From positions 558,001 through 622,000 of the forward strand of contig NZ_CP093338.1 of NCBI RefSeq assembly GCF_022637395.1: a DNA stretch of 64,000 bases, written 5' to 3'. The stretch comes from Shinella sp. H4-D48. Its GTDB lineage: Bacteria; Pseudomonadota; Alphaproteobacteria; Rhizobiales; Rhizobiaceae. Position numbers and translations under genes: made by a program. Positions 16,960 to 26,591 of this stretch are shown piece by piece (position 1 is the stretch's first letter; each line of letters starts with the position of its first letter). A model generated the notes under the pieces. The model worked only from the letters and a program-made list of their open reading frames with translations. It was not told where the DNA came from and did no database searches.

Positions 16960-18218
16960 GCGCCGAACGCCTTGTGCAAGAGCGGCAACAAGAAAGAGGC
17001 AGGCGTGCGTCTGTCGATGGTAATCCGTGCTTTCCCTGTTGTGCCTGCGCTTAGCGCAGCCGCCGCGCCGGTGCCGCCTGACCAGCGGTAACCGCTCACT
17101 GTCGCCGCGTCACGCTCGAGGTCCACGACCACCGAAAATGGGGCACCTTCCTTGGAGAAGCGTGCCACCAAAACGTCGTTCTGCAAGGTGGCCTGCATAC
17201 CTTCGCGTGTGGCCGGGAATTCGGAGACGGAAAGCACACGCCCGACCAGGGTTCCCCATTGTTCCTTCTCGAGGCCACCGAGTTCGACATTGACGAGCAT
17301 GCCCGCCGCGATACGCTTGCCCTCGGCCGGCGGCACATACAGAACGAACTGCAGGCTACCCTCGCCTGAGGCTATGCTGGCGATGCGCGAGCCGGCCGGC
17401 GCATAGGCCCCGAATGGCGCCTTCCATTCGACCAGCGTCCCATCAGCCGGACTTGTAACCTTGCCAAAGAGTGAAAGCTGTAGATCGAGCTGCTTGACCT
17501 CTGCTTCGGCCAGCAGCACCTTCTGGTTTTGCTCGAACAAGCGGCGCTGGTCTTCCGACTGAGCGGCAAACTCCTCGGCGGAGATCGCCAGAAGACCCGT
17601 GCGCGCCGTCGCGATGTCGAGTGTAGCGCTCGCGAACTGTTCACGAGTTTGCTGCACGGCAAGTGCTGTCATCGCCCCGCCAGCGGCCAGCTTTTCCTGG
17701 TTGCCGACCAGCTTTTCATAAGCCGCGCGACGCTGCTCGGCAGCGCGCATCTGCGCGTCCAGCGAAGCCTTGCGCGCCTCTGCATTCGCCTGCCTCGCCT
17801 CGGCCACAGCGGCCTGCTCGCGGCGCAATGCCTCGAGCGCACCATATGCCGCTTGCGCCTGGGTCCGAGCAATTTCCAGTCGCGCCGCCGCATCGGGCTG
17901 ATCAATCTTGGCGAGGACATCACCCTTGCGAACCTTCGTTCCAACGGGTGAGCCAGCCGAAGACAGCGTGCCCGATGCCATGGAAATGGCGTCCACCATC
18001 TGACCGCCGCCAGAAAACAGGATGCCCTGCCCTTCGATGCGTGTTGGAATGCGGGCCGTGAACGCCCAGATAATTGCTGTGGCGATGAGGATAAGGAGAC
18101 CAGCAAGCGCCGCCCAGTAACCGGAGCCTGTTATCACGATCGCCTCATCGAGCTGCTCGGGCGAGGACAGGCGGTCGAGCGCTTCCTTACGATAGAGGCT
18201 GGATTTCTTTTCGCTCAT
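16956..18218 (-). CDS. NHLM bacteriocin system HlyD-like adaptor protein
   Basis: A 420-residue periplasmic adaptor: short cytoplasmic N-terminus, one transmembrane helix (about residues 33-52), a lipoyl-like half (GTKVRKGDVLAKIDQPDA), a long alpha-helical hairpin (about 110-245, rich in Ala/Gln/Glu), and a second lipoyl half with SPADGTLVEWKAPFG, then a beta-barrel. It would join the inner-membrane ABC pair to the outer membrane. No TolC-like gene lies nearby. It overlaps ABC1 by 4 bases and follows the cyclase gene by 9 bases. Confidence 0.88.
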   Translation of the reverse strand: MSEKKSSLYRKEALDRLSSPEQLDEAIVITGSGYWAALAGLLILIATAIIWAFTARIPTRIEGQGILFSGGGQMVDAISMASGTLSSAGSPVGTKVRKGDVLAKIDQPDAAARLEIARTQAQAAYGALEALRREQAAVAEARQANAEARKASLDAQMRAAEQRRAAYEKLVGNQEKLAAGGAMTALAVQQTREQFASATLDIATARTGLLAISAEEFAAQSEDQRRLFEQNQKVLLAEAEVKQLDLQLSLFGKVTSPADGTLVEWKAPFGAYAPAGSRIASIASGEGSLQFVLYVPPAEGKRIAAGMLVNVELGGLEKEQWGTLVGRVLSVSEFPATREGMQATLQNDVLVARFSKEGAPFSVVVDLERDAATVSGYRWSGGTGAAAALSAGTTGKARITIDRRTPASFLLPLLHKAFGA

Positions 18219-18227
18219 CGCTCGTCC

Positions 18228-20432
18228 CTATTTCCCCTGCGCCACGAAGACGCCATCCCACCCGGCTTCCGGCGGATTGGCGGCCAACTCGGCGAGCCGC
18301 TCGGCGTACAGCGCATAAAGTCCTGAAAGTTCAGCAATTTCCATGGCACGGAGTGTTGCAAGGGCCTCGCCGGCGGCACGGAAATCCCCGGCGCGGTAGA
18401 GGTCGAGAAAGGCATCGTGCCGGCGCTTTACAGCGACGAAGTCCTCACTTTGGGCCATCACCTCATCCCCGAGGAGGGTATAGAGCCGCACGGGTGCGGC
18501 CCGTCCCTTCACCCGCACGAAATCAGCTTCGAGAAAGGCGAGGTCTGCCACCGCCTGCCGGGTAAATTCGCTGACCGCGATCGTCACGCCATAGAACTTG
18601 GTCAGGCTTTCGATCCGCGACGCCAGATTGACGCTGTCGCCAAGGGCTGAATAGCTAAAGCGATGGGCCGAGCCGAGATTGCCGACACAGGCTGCACCGC
18701 TGTTGAGACCGATACCAACACGGATCGGCACGCTGCGGGCCAGGTTCAGACGCTCTACGGCGCGTACCATGTCGAGTGCTGCTCGACATGCCTTGGATTC
18801 GTGATCAACGATGTCGAGCGGTGCATTCCAGAACGCCATGATTGCATCGCCGATATATTTGTCGATGGTCGCCTCATGGGTGAGCAGCACATCCGTAAGC
18901 GGGGTCAGCACATCGTTGATGAGACCAGTCAGCGCCTGCGGGTCCATGCCCTCTGAAAGGCTCGTGAAGCCTCGGATATCAGAGAAGAGTACGGTCAGTC
19001 GGCGCGTCTCGCCGCCGAGCTCAAGCGCCTCCGGCTCCTGCGCAAGCCGCTCTACCAAGGCGGGCGCGAGGTATCGGCCGAAGGCATTCTTGACGAACCG
19101 TTTCTCGCGATTTTCCAGCGCGAGCCTCAAAGGAGTCAGCGCGAGAAAGATGACCAGCATCGTCATAACGGTTCCGGTTGGATCGAGTAGAGTCCGCGCA
19201 CGAGCGAAAGAAAGCCACGATGCAGCGAAGCACAGGCTGACGAGGCCGGCAAACAGCAGCGCGCTCGTCTGCGCCGCGCAACGACTGGCGACCCAAACGA
19301 GCACGCCGCCCATAAGAAGCGTTGCGATCAGAATCGCGCCCGGTGCCCAGTCTGGCTCCTTTAGAAAGATGCCTGCGACGATCTGATCAACAATCTCCGC
19401 GTGAATGTTGACGCCCGGCATCGAGAGGGAGACGGGAGTTGCAACTATATCGCGCAGGCCGACCGCACTGGTTCCAATGAGAACGATGCGCCCCTCCAGC
19501 ATGGACAGATCTGAGTTGGCCTCCAGCAGGGTGGCGGCGCCGACAACCGGCATCCTGGCAAGCCCGGAAAAGTAGACGCGCATGCTGCCATCCGGCGCCG
19601 TTGGCACGGTGAGCTCGCCTACACGCATCGCGCTCATCCCAGGCGATCCGCCTCCTCCATCGCCGCTGGCATCATTGCTGCGAATCTGGAAGCCGGGCGC
19701 ACCGAGCGCCAGCCTCAGAGTCTCCATGGCGAGCGCGGGATAGAGCCGATCACCCGAAACGGCCGCAAGCGGCATCGTGCGAATAATGTGGTCGCGGCTG
19801 TTCTCAAATGAGAAGAAGCCCGCTCCCGGTGCGACCGCGTGCAGACCGTCGAGATTTCGCACCGCACCGCGAAAATGAGGCAAATACGTCCTGGGATCGT
19901 GGCCACCGTAAGCGAAACCGGCCTTGGCCTGCGGCGGGAGCTCTCCATTTTCGTTGGTGAGCGCAAGACCCACAGCAGCTGGCGCCCGGGAGAGAGATTC
20001 GGCGAGAGCCGCATCGCTGTCGAGAGATGCGGCATCCAATGGCAGATCAACGCGAGCCCCTCGTTTTCGCAAATTCTCCGCCGCCGCTTCCAGCGATAGG
20101 CGATCCGGCTCGGAGAACACGATATCGAAACCGATAGCGGCGACGCCCGCTGCCGTTAGACGATCCACCATGCGGGCAATGACGTCGCGCGACCACGGCC
20201 ACTGCCCGAGACTGGCAATGGAAGCCTCATCGATATCGACGACCGCCACGGGCGGTTGTTCCGTGTCCGGGCGCGGCTGGATGCGCTGGTAAGCATCGAA
20301 CAGTGAGTCTGAGACGATGTCCGTAGCAGCCGGAAAACTCCGCAATGTCGCAAGGCATAGCAACAGCGCGGCGCCCCCCACCGACGCCGTCACCAAGTGC
20401 GATTTTCGCCGCCCTGCCCGCACGCCACCCAT
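18228..20432 (-). CDS. CHASE2-domain adenylate/guanylate cyclase
   Basis: A 734-residue membrane cyclase. It has an N-terminal transmembrane helix, an extracytoplasmic CHASE2 sensor (about 35-330, with VAVVDIDEASIASLG and GQWPWSR), three more transmembrane helices (about 345-425), and a class III nucleotide cyclase domain (about 465-640) with metal-binding Asp residues in LFSDIRGFTSL and DKYIGDAIMAF. A short alpha-helical tail follows. It converts ATP (or GTP) to a cyclic nucleotide in response to an envelope signal. It sits between the FecR gene (5 bases) and the NHLM adaptor gene. Two cNMP-domain proteins are encoded nearby (11388 and 28368), possible receivers of its product. Confidence 0.92.
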   Translation of the reverse strand: MGGVRAGRRKSHLVTASVGGAALLLCLATLRSFPAATDIVSDSLFDAYQRIQPRPDTEQPPVAVVDIDEASIASLGQWPWSRDVIARMVDRLTAAGVAAIGFDIVFSEPDRLSLEAAAENLRKRGARVDLPLDAASLDSDAALAESLSRAPAAVGLALTNENGELPPQAKAGFAYGGHDPRTYLPHFRGAVRNLDGLHAVAPGAGFFSFENSRDHIIRTMPLAAVSGDRLYPALAMETLRLALGAPGFQIRSNDASGDGGGGSPGMSAMRVGELTVPTAPDGSMRVYFSGLARMPVVGAATLLEANSDLSMLEGRIVLIGTSAVGLRDIVATPVSLSMPGVNIHAEIVDQIVAGIFLKEPDWAPGAILIATLLMGGVLVWVASRCAAQTSALLFAGLVSLCFAASWLSFARARTLLDPTGTVMTMLVIFLALTPLRLALENREKRFVKNAFGRYLAPALVERLAQEPEALELGGETRRLTVLFSDIRGFTSLSEGMDPQALTGLINDVLTPLTDVLLTHEATIDKYIGDAIMAFWNAPLDIVDHESKACRAALDMVRAVERLNLARSVPIRVGIGLNSGAACVGNLGSAHRFSYSALGDSVNLASRIESLTKFYGVTIAVSEFTRQAVADLAFLEADFVRVKGRAAPVRLYTLLGDEVMAQSEDFVAVKRRHDAFLDLYRAGDFRAAGEALATLRAMEIAELSGLYALYAERLAELAANPPEAGWDGVFVAQGK

Positions 20433-20437
20433 TCCAG

Positions 20438-22987
20438 CTATCGGCTACCGGCAAAGACGCCGGACGCCGACCAACTCCCGTCCTGGGAAGAGAAGGAACC
20501 GAGAATGCCATTGGCCTTGTCGGCTCCGTCATTGGCGAAAGATCCGGCTATGCTCGTCGCACCGTTGGTTCCGGAGAATGTTGAACTGGGGAAAGTGACG
20601 TTTGTATTGAAGTTGCGTCCATCGAAATTGCCGATCGCAACCTGGCCTGTCCGCGCACCGAAATTCATGGTGGCATTCATCGTTCCCGTGGCAATATACT
20701 GGTTGCCATTGTTCAAAACGGTTCCAACCGCGTTTCCGGCATAGGTCGCCGTGCCGCTCATCGGCAATTCAGCCGGGCTCGTCAGGTCACCGATAACCCA
20801 GTTACCCATGTGGCCAACCCCGGGGCCTTCACCTCCGGCCGTGTTGCCCCACCAACCCCAGCTCAGAAACGAACAGGTGCATAGCTCCGCTGACGTTCCG
20901 CCGTTGAAAATCTTGACGGGCGCAACTTTCGAGTTGACGACGTAGGACCTGTTGTTGCTGCCCGACGACGCGAAGTTGTTGTCATCCAGATAGACCGCGC
21001 CGCCGTAGTCGTCCGTGAAGCCAATTTCCTGGTTCCCTGGCGCCGTGAATGCCGCATCAAAAGTCGCATTCGCCGCGTCGAATTCCATATGAACCGTTCC
21101 GGTTCGCGCCTCGAATCCAGTAAACATGTCCATGGCGATGGACGAATATCCGTTGCGCGTTTCACCGGCATAGTCTTGATGCAGGGTTGTATCAGTCGAG
21201 ACTAGATTTCCGACATGCCCGGTGGAAAATCTGACGTCTCCCACAGGGCCGCTGACCGGACGATCACGGAAGTAAGAATAGGAATCATCCGGGTCGTTAC
21301 TGAGAACTAGATAGTTGCCGCCTGATCCGAAAATCGAAGAGCCATCACTGGCGCCCGCGATGCTGACCACCTGTCCCCTGTGTCTCAGCATCCCATCTTC
21401 AGGGTTGAGCATGCTGCTTCCACCCCTGTCGCCTTCAAATCCATAGGAGGTGCCCTCCTGGAGCTTGACTGCACCGGTCATCACGCCCAGTCCGCTTTTC
21501 TGCGTCGGTCCGGTCCCGTCTATTACGATCCAGGCCTGCAGTCCTCGCGCCACTACATCGGGTTCGCTCCCCCCGGATGTGCCAGAAACCATAAAATCGC
21601 TAGAGGCAGCCTTCGAAAGGTCGACACCGGCAAAACCCGGCGCGTAGACGAAGGGAATGACCCCGCCGAGGCTCGTAGTGAGGGGGTTTGCTGCATCGGG
21701 GGTGAGCGAGTAGTGGCGGATTCCAGGCGTCGAAAACACGCCGGGCACATCTGCTGTGGGCTTTCCGGCAATGGCGTAGAGTGGATTGGTACCGTGCGTC
21801 AGCATATAGGCGCGGAAACCGTCAAGGCCGACATAGACATTGCCGGCATAGGTGGCGCCCCCATAGCTAACACCAGAGACGGCATGGGCAGTAAAGGCGC
21901 TGTCTGCGTGCACAGGCAATGTCAAGCCACTGCCCCCCTCCAGCTTAACGACGCCGCTCTTGTCATTCAACGTTCCGCGTCGATCGGTGCCCGGCGAACC
22001 GCCGATAATGCCGTTTCCGCCACCATCATCGTCATGGCGGGCCGTCAGAACACGCAGCGGAACCGACGTGCCGCCATTATCTGTTTCCCCATTGTCTGTT
22101 CCTCCCGGCTTCTCTGATATCTCCTGCTCGACGATCGCTGCCCTCGCTTCGCTTGCGGCCGTTTGCTGCGGCGTATCACCGGGGCGCGGTTCGGGAATGG
22201 GAATATTCGTTGGCAGGCGCGTGCTGGAATTGTGTTTGGCGAGGCCACTGCCTCGCACTGTGGTGTCCTGCGGTGAGCGCGCCGCACCGCCTTGCGTGCC
22301 GGGCCGCCCGGCGAGATGCGCCTGCATCGCGGCAAGGAACGAGGGCGGCGTTCGTGTCACCGTGCGCCTGTTGCCATCGATGATGATGGAGTAACCTGCC
22401 TGAAACAGTCTGTTCGACACGCCGTTTGTGGTAAGGACCACCTCATTGCCAAAGATCAGCGAGACATGTGGAGGATTGCTGCCCGAGGCGGTATTTCTGT
22501 CCTTGCGCGAGCGCACCTTGCCCAGCCGCTGACCGATCGCGCCGAGATCGATATCGACGACCGCGCCTCGAATGCCGGCAGTGCCAATCGGCGTCTTAAT
22601 CGTCGCGCCGCCGGCGGTCTTGGATGTACGTCCGCCAATAAATCGCATGAAACCCTTGGCAAGACTTGCCGAGACTTTGGCCGTTCCGGCAGCGGGGTCG
22701 TAGACAAAGCTGTCGATGGTCAGGGTCGAATTCGGTCCGACCGTGAATGCCGTGCCGTCGGCCAGGAGGATCTGGACCAGACCCGCATCGTCGGTGTCGA
22801 TGACTTGATTATGGACCACCTCATCACCGAGGATGATCGTTTTCGTACCCTTGCCCGGCGCGGTCTTCTTTGCATCCTGGTTGACAGCCGTGGTCACACC
22901 GACCCGCGCCTCGGCTGTGTAATCGAAACCGGTGAAGAGCAGTATCAGGGCAGTGGCCGCGATGAGCGCACTTCTTGAGCTTTCCAT
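20438..22987 (-). CDS. FecR-domain protein with TbpB-like C-terminal beta-barrel
   Basis: An 849-residue exported protein with a signal peptide (about 1-28, no lipobox Cys). It is followed by a FecR domain (about 45-165: ADGTAFTVGPNSTLTIDSF, GFMRFIGG, TPIGTAGIRGAVV), a Pro/Gly-rich linker, a long beta-rich central part, and a C-terminal barrel (about 735-849) with GTATYAGNAVG, FDGRNFNTNV and GSFANDGADKANGILGSF. The tail resembles the TbpB-type barrel recognised by Slam/type XI secretion proteins, and the gene just upstream encodes such a protein. I infer a surface-exposed or secreted FecR protein; FecR alone would point to a signal or structural role. The cyclase follows after 5 bases. Confidence 0.75.
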   Translation of the reverse strand: MESSRSALIAATALILLFTGFDYTAEARVGVTTAVNQDAKKTAPGKGTKTIILGDEVVHNQVIDTDDAGLVQILLADGTAFTVGPNSTLTIDSFVYDPAAGTAKVSASLAKGFMRFIGGRTSKTAGGATIKTPIGTAGIRGAVVDIDLGAIGQRLGKVRSRKDRNTASGSNPPHVSLIFGNEVVLTTNGVSNRLFQAGYSIIIDGNRRTVTRTPPSFLAAMQAHLAGRPGTQGGAARSPQDTTVRGSGLAKHNSSTRLPTNIPIPEPRPGDTPQQTAASEARAAIVEQEISEKPGGTDNGETDNGGTSVPLRVLTARHDDDGGGNGIIGGSPGTDRRGTLNDKSGVVKLEGGSGLTLPVHADSAFTAHAVSGVSYGGATYAGNVYVGLDGFRAYMLTHGTNPLYAIAGKPTADVPGVFSTPGIRHYSLTPDAANPLTTSLGGVIPFVYAPGFAGVDLSKAASSDFMVSGTSGGSEPDVVARGLQAWIVIDGTGPTQKSGLGVMTGAVKLQEGTSYGFEGDRGGSSMLNPEDGMLRHRGQVVSIAGASDGSSIFGSGGNYLVLSNDPDDSYSYFRDRPVSGPVGDVRFSTGHVGNLVSTDTTLHQDYAGETRNGYSSIAMDMFTGFEARTGTVHMEFDAANATFDAAFTAPGNQEIGFTDDYGGAVYLDDNNFASSGSNNRSYVVNSKVAPVKIFNGGTSAELCTCSFLSWGWWGNTAGGEGPGVGHMGNWVIGDLTSPAELPMSGTATYAGNAVGTVLNNGNQYIATGTMNATMNFGARTGQVAIGNFDGRNFNTNVTFPSSTFSGTNGATSIAGSFANDGADKANGILGSFSSQDGSWSASGVFAGSR

Positions 22988-22988
22988 G

Positions 22989-24398
22989 TCAGAACACCTT
23001 TCTAAGGCTTATGCCAAAGGTGGCATTGTCGAAGTCGCTCGTGTCGTAGCTCGACCACGATTTCTGGTAACCGGCCTGCAATTGAGCCGCCCAGTCAGAA
23101 GCGAGCGGGATGGTCTGTGTTACGCCTAACGTCCACTTCGTCGTCCGCTGCACAGCGGAACTGATCATCGGATCGGGCGCATCGTGATTGCGGCGGGAAA
23201 GCTGGCTGTTGACCGAAAGACTCCACGGCGCCACGAGCGCCTCGATCGGCGAATCATACTGGATTGTAAGGCCTGCAAGCACGCCGTATTGCCGATAGCT
23301 GTTTCTCTCGGTCTGCGCGTCGAAACGATCGACCATGGCAGCCGCGTCGAAGCTCAACCGCTCGGAGAGCCTCCATGAAGAGACGTACTGCCCCTGGAGC
23401 CGATCTCCGCTTTTCTCACTCATCCGGGCATATGCATCGGAATTGTAGAAGCGCTCGTGACGAAACTCCGCACGCACGCCGTGGAACCAATCCGTTGTCG
23501 GCCGTTGCCCCAGAAAGACACCCGCTCCGAGGCTGGATGTCAGCGGATCGCCAGCAAGGATGCCCCCTGCTGCAATTCCGTAAACGTCCAGGGTGGAGCC
23601 AGTGAGCCCAAAGCGGTTGAGGTCGAAGGACGGACCGGCCGCCAACTCGGCATATCCGAGGTTCAGCTCCTGATGATCCAGATATCCCTCGGCATAGCCG
23701 CGCAGGCTGACCTTGAACTCCACCCCCTGCGCCGGAAGGTCGAGCACGCCCAGCACGTCCGCCGAAAGGAACCCGTTTGCATCCCCGGACTTGCGCGCGT
23801 CTTCCGAAAGCACGAAATCCAGACCATTGAGGTTCACGATCGTTGACGACGGGCCGCTGTTGGCATTCGTTTGATAGCGCACGCCTATACCCAGAGAGCC
23901 GGAAAATGAAGAGGGATCGTTCCGACTTGCAATGGCCGCCTGATATTCCGACACCTTGCTGCGGACTTCCGGGGGAACATCGTCACCTGTCACCGCGGCA
24001 TCGAAGTAGGTGCCCGCCGTTCCATACGCGCCGAGGCGGAAATAGAGCACGCCGAGCTCCAATTGCAGCCGGGGCATGCCCGGCGCAAAAATCAGCATGC
24101 GTTCGAGTGTGGCGATCGCGCCTTCGAGATCGCCGACCTGCGAAGACAGCGCAGCATACTCGAAGGCAGCGTCCAGATTGCCAGGGTCGTGCAGCATCGC
24201 TTGAAAAAGTGCCTTGCGCCGCGTTTCGATACGCTCGACCTCGCCACCGGCCGCACGGGGCGGACGATTGAAATCACGCGGGGCTGCTTCGGTGGCTGAT
24301 GCGAGAATTGTAAGGGTGAAAAGCGCAAGGCCCAGCTTTCGCGCCATGGCAGCCGCGGGAACCGTCCGCAAACACGAGCGCTTTTTAACAATAGACAT
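22989..24398 (-). CDS. TPR plus DUF560 outer-membrane protein (Slam-like, type XI secretion)
   Basis: About 469 residues (frame open to 24434). A signal peptide near ALFTLTILASATEA precedes a TPR-like helical region (about 55-155 with AAFEYAALSSQVGDLEGAIA and LQLELGVLYFRLGAYGTA). The C-terminal outer-membrane barrel is built of alternating beta strands and ends in a hydrophobic strand with terminal Phe (FGISLRKVF). This TPR-barrel layout is that of DUF560/Slam proteins, which carry TbpB-barrel cargo across or onto the outer membrane. The next gene, 1 base downstream, encodes a protein with such a barrel, supporting a cargo-translocator pair. It is the first gene of the eight-gene export operon. 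Confidence 0.75.
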   Translation of the reverse strand: MSIVKKRSCLRTVPAAAMARKLGLALFTLTILASATEAAPRDFNRPPRAAGGEVERIETRRKALFQAMLHDPGNLDAAFEYAALSSQVGDLEGAIATLERMLIFAPGMPRLQLELGVLYFRLGAYGTAGTYFDAAVTGDDVPPEVRSKVSEYQAAIASRNDPSSFSGSLGIGVRYQTNANSGPSSTIVNLNGLDFVLSEDARKSGDANGFLSADVLGVLDLPAQGVEFKVSLRGYAEGYLDHQELNLGYAELAAGPSFDLNRFGLTGSTLDVYGIAAGGILAGDPLTSSLGAGVFLGQRPTTDWFHGVRAEFRHERFYNSDAYARMSEKSGDRLQGQYVSSWRLSERLSFDAAAMVDRFDAQTERNSYRQYGVLAGLTIQYDSPIEALVAPWSLSVNSQLSRRNHDAPDPMISSAVQRTTKWTLGVTQTIPLASDWAAQLQAGYQKSWSSYDTSDFDNATFGISLRKVF

Positions 24399-24590
24399 GC
24401 AGTGATCGAAGTCCCATCCCATCGTGGCGCTCAATTAACACGGGGAGCAAAGACGTGACGAGAAATCAATAGGTTATGATGGGTGCCAATCCGTCCCAAA
24501 CTAGTCGCTTTTTGTCCCAAGCCTCGTTTTCAGCCTCCAAGGCGCGTCTGCTTCCGCTATCGATCGCATGGCGGACGAGACGGTTTACGA
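24399..24590. promoter_or_regulatory. Divergent promoter region of the two export operons
   Basis: The 192 bases between the divergent Slam-like gene and the second C39-ABC gene must hold both promoters. The run TCAATTAACACGG near 24431 and the TTAACAATAGAC near 24386 are AT-rich, but no promoter could be assigned with confidence. Sharing this region suggests joint control of the NHLM operon and the asymmetric ABC operon. Confidence 0.4.
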
Positions 24591-26591
24591 ATGTGGGCAA
24601 TGGTTTTTTTAGCAAGAGTGGGCAGACTTGCGGTAACCGGTCGGAAACATCCGAAAACACCGGAAGTAAGGCAGGGCGAGCATGCCGAATGCGGTCTCGC
24701 GGCGCTTGCCATCATGCTCGGCCACCACGGTGTGCACATACCCCTGTCGCAACTGCGCCAACGAGCTGGATCCACTTTGTTCGGCTCCACCTTACGGCAG
24801 TTGCGTCACATAGCGGAAAGTTACGGCTTTAAGGCGAACGCGCATCGCATCGAGCCCTCCGGCATGGCCATGCTGGGTTTTCCGCTGATCGCGCATATGC
24901 GTTTCATCCACTTCGTAGTGGTCGAGAAAATAGGCCCGTCCGTCGTGCATTTAAATGACCCCGGCTGCGGCCCCGTCATTCTGGAGAGGGCGGAATTCGA
25001 CCGCGATTTCACCGGCATCACCCTATCGCTGACGCCAGTTACGGCATTGCCGCGCGGCACTGCCTTTTCATTTGTCCACGCCCTCCTGCATGCCTGGAAA
25101 GGAGAATGGGTGCGTCTCAGTTTTGCGGGCGCGGTCTCGATGATGGCGGGTAGTCTTGCGGCCGCGGGCATTTGGCGTTTGGTGGCGCACCCGACCGACG
25201 GCGTCGTGCTTCTGGCGACCTCCTTGTGTGCCGCAGGACTGGTGGTCCTCCTTGCGGAACATGCAAACAAGGGCACTCGCCGACGTTGGACCGGTTCGGT
25301 TTTTGAGGCGCTCGGTGGTGCTGACAACGAGCATTTCCTCTTCACCCGTCCAGAGCAGATGCTAGCGCGCTTCACAGCCCTTGACGATCTTCAGAATACG
25401 GCACTTGGTCGCGCCGTGCTCATCGCTCTCTTCCTGCTAGCCGCACTCGCCACCGGATGCGGGCTCGCACCTGAGCCCGTTTTGCCCATTGCCCTCCTCA
25501 GCGCGGTTCAGCTTGCCCTCATCGCCGGTGCCGTCACACGGCGCGGCGGGCATATCGCGCGGTACGGCGATGAATTGCCGCCGGCGCAGGGGATTGGAGC
25601 GGAATATCTCGCGGACGCCGACTGGTACAGGATCGGCACATCAGGCGACGGCCTTTTCTCGCATCTCGCGGGCATGCACGCGCGAACAAGCCGCGAATAT
25701 TTCCGCGCGGCAGGTGAGCAGCGCTTTCTTCATACGGCGCTCTTTGCCCTCGACATGGCGAAAATCGCTCTTCCTCTCCATACCTACGCCGGTGCCGACC
25801 TTCTTCTTGCTCTGTGCCTTGCCGCCGGTAGTGGCGTCCTGATCAGGTCCGTCGGAAGGTACCTGCGCAGTCGACTGCTGAAGGATGCGCTGCACAAGCT
25901 GGGCGATTTACCGACGCCTCTTGCAACACAGGAACCGCCGCGTATGGAGCCGTCTGCGGATGGGATCCTTCGCTTGGAGGGCGCAGGCTGGAGTGCAGAC
26001 GGCCGTCACAGCATCATCGGGGAGTTATGCTGTTCTCTATCACCCGGGCATATCCTGTTTGTTCACGGCCCGTCCGGCAGCGGCGCAACGACCTTTGCAA
26101 GGCTTACTTCCGGAATGCTGCGACCAACGATCGGGACAGTGCAGTTGGATGGCCGGCCACTCTACTCTCACCCGTCCGGAACGGCGATCCTCGTCGATCA
26201 CTCTGCCCCTATCGTTTCGGGCACATTACGAAACAATCTGAACCTTGGCGCGGAAGGAATCGGCGACGCTACGATGTGGAATGCACTCGGCTTGGTTGGC
26301 CTCGACGAGATCATGGCCAAGCGTGGTGGTCTTTCCTACGTCATCAAGCCGGAGCAACCGCGGCTCAGCGGCGGCCAGTTAAGGCGCATCGCGATTGCGC
26401 GTGCGCTCTGTCGAGCGCCGCGCCTGCTCGTGCTCGACGAAGCACTCGACAATGTTGAAACTTTGCTCGCGAGGGTGCTTCTCGCTCGTCTGCGAGCGAG
26501 CGGCCTATTGCTTGTTGTCACAACGAAGAACATCGCTCTTGTCGAAACCGGCGAAACAGTAGTGAACCTTGGGGCAGAACATGTGGCGTGA
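24591..26591 (+). CDS. C39-peptidase ABC transporter subunit with degenerate ATP site
   Basis: About 666 residues. The N-terminal C39 domain has Q-GEHAECGLAALAIM (catalytic Cys34), a His in RFIHFVVVEK and an Asp in HLNDPGCG, so peptidase activity looks intact. A reduced membrane domain follows, then an ATPase domain. There the Walker A Lys is replaced by Ala (GPSGSGATT), the Q-loop Gln is absent (VDHSAPIVSGT) and the H-loop His is absent (VVTTKNIA), while the signature LSGGQ and Walker B VLDEA are canonical. The downstream partner shows the opposite pattern, so together they would have a single working ATP site. A GTG at 24483 extends the frame; the ATG at 24591 fits the C39 boundary better. 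It overlaps the next gene by 11 bases. Confidence 0.82.
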   Translation: MWAMVFLARVGRLAVTGRKHPKTPEVRQGEHAECGLAALAIMLGHHGVHIPLSQLRQRAGSTLFGSTLRQLRHIAESYGFKANAHRIEPSGMAMLGFPLIAHMRFIHFVVVEKIGPSVVHLNDPGCGPVILERAEFDRDFTGITLSLTPVTALPRGTAFSFVHALLHAWKGEWVRLSFAGAVSMMAGSLAAAGIWRLVAHPTDGVVLLATSLCAAGLVVLLAEHANKGTRRRWTGSVFEALGGADNEHFLFTRPEQMLARFTALDDLQNTALGRAVLIALFLLAALATGCGLAPEPVLPIALLSAVQLALIAGAVTRRGGHIARYGDELPPAQGIGAEYLADADWYRIGTSGDGLFSHLAGMHARTSREYFRAAGEQRFLHTALFALDMAKIALPLHTYAGADLLLALCLAAGSGVLIRSVGRYLRSRLLKDALHKLGDLPTPLATQEPPRMEPSADGILRLEGAGWSADGRHSIIGELCCSLSPGHILFVHGPSGSGATTFARLTSGMLRPTIGTVQLDGRPLYSHPSGTAILVDHSAPIVSGTLRNNLNLGAEGIGDATMWNALGLVGLDEIMAKRGGLSYVIKPEQPRLSGGQLRRIAIARALCRAPRLLVLDEALDNVETLLARVLLARLRASGLLLVVTTKNIALVETGETVVNLGAEHVA

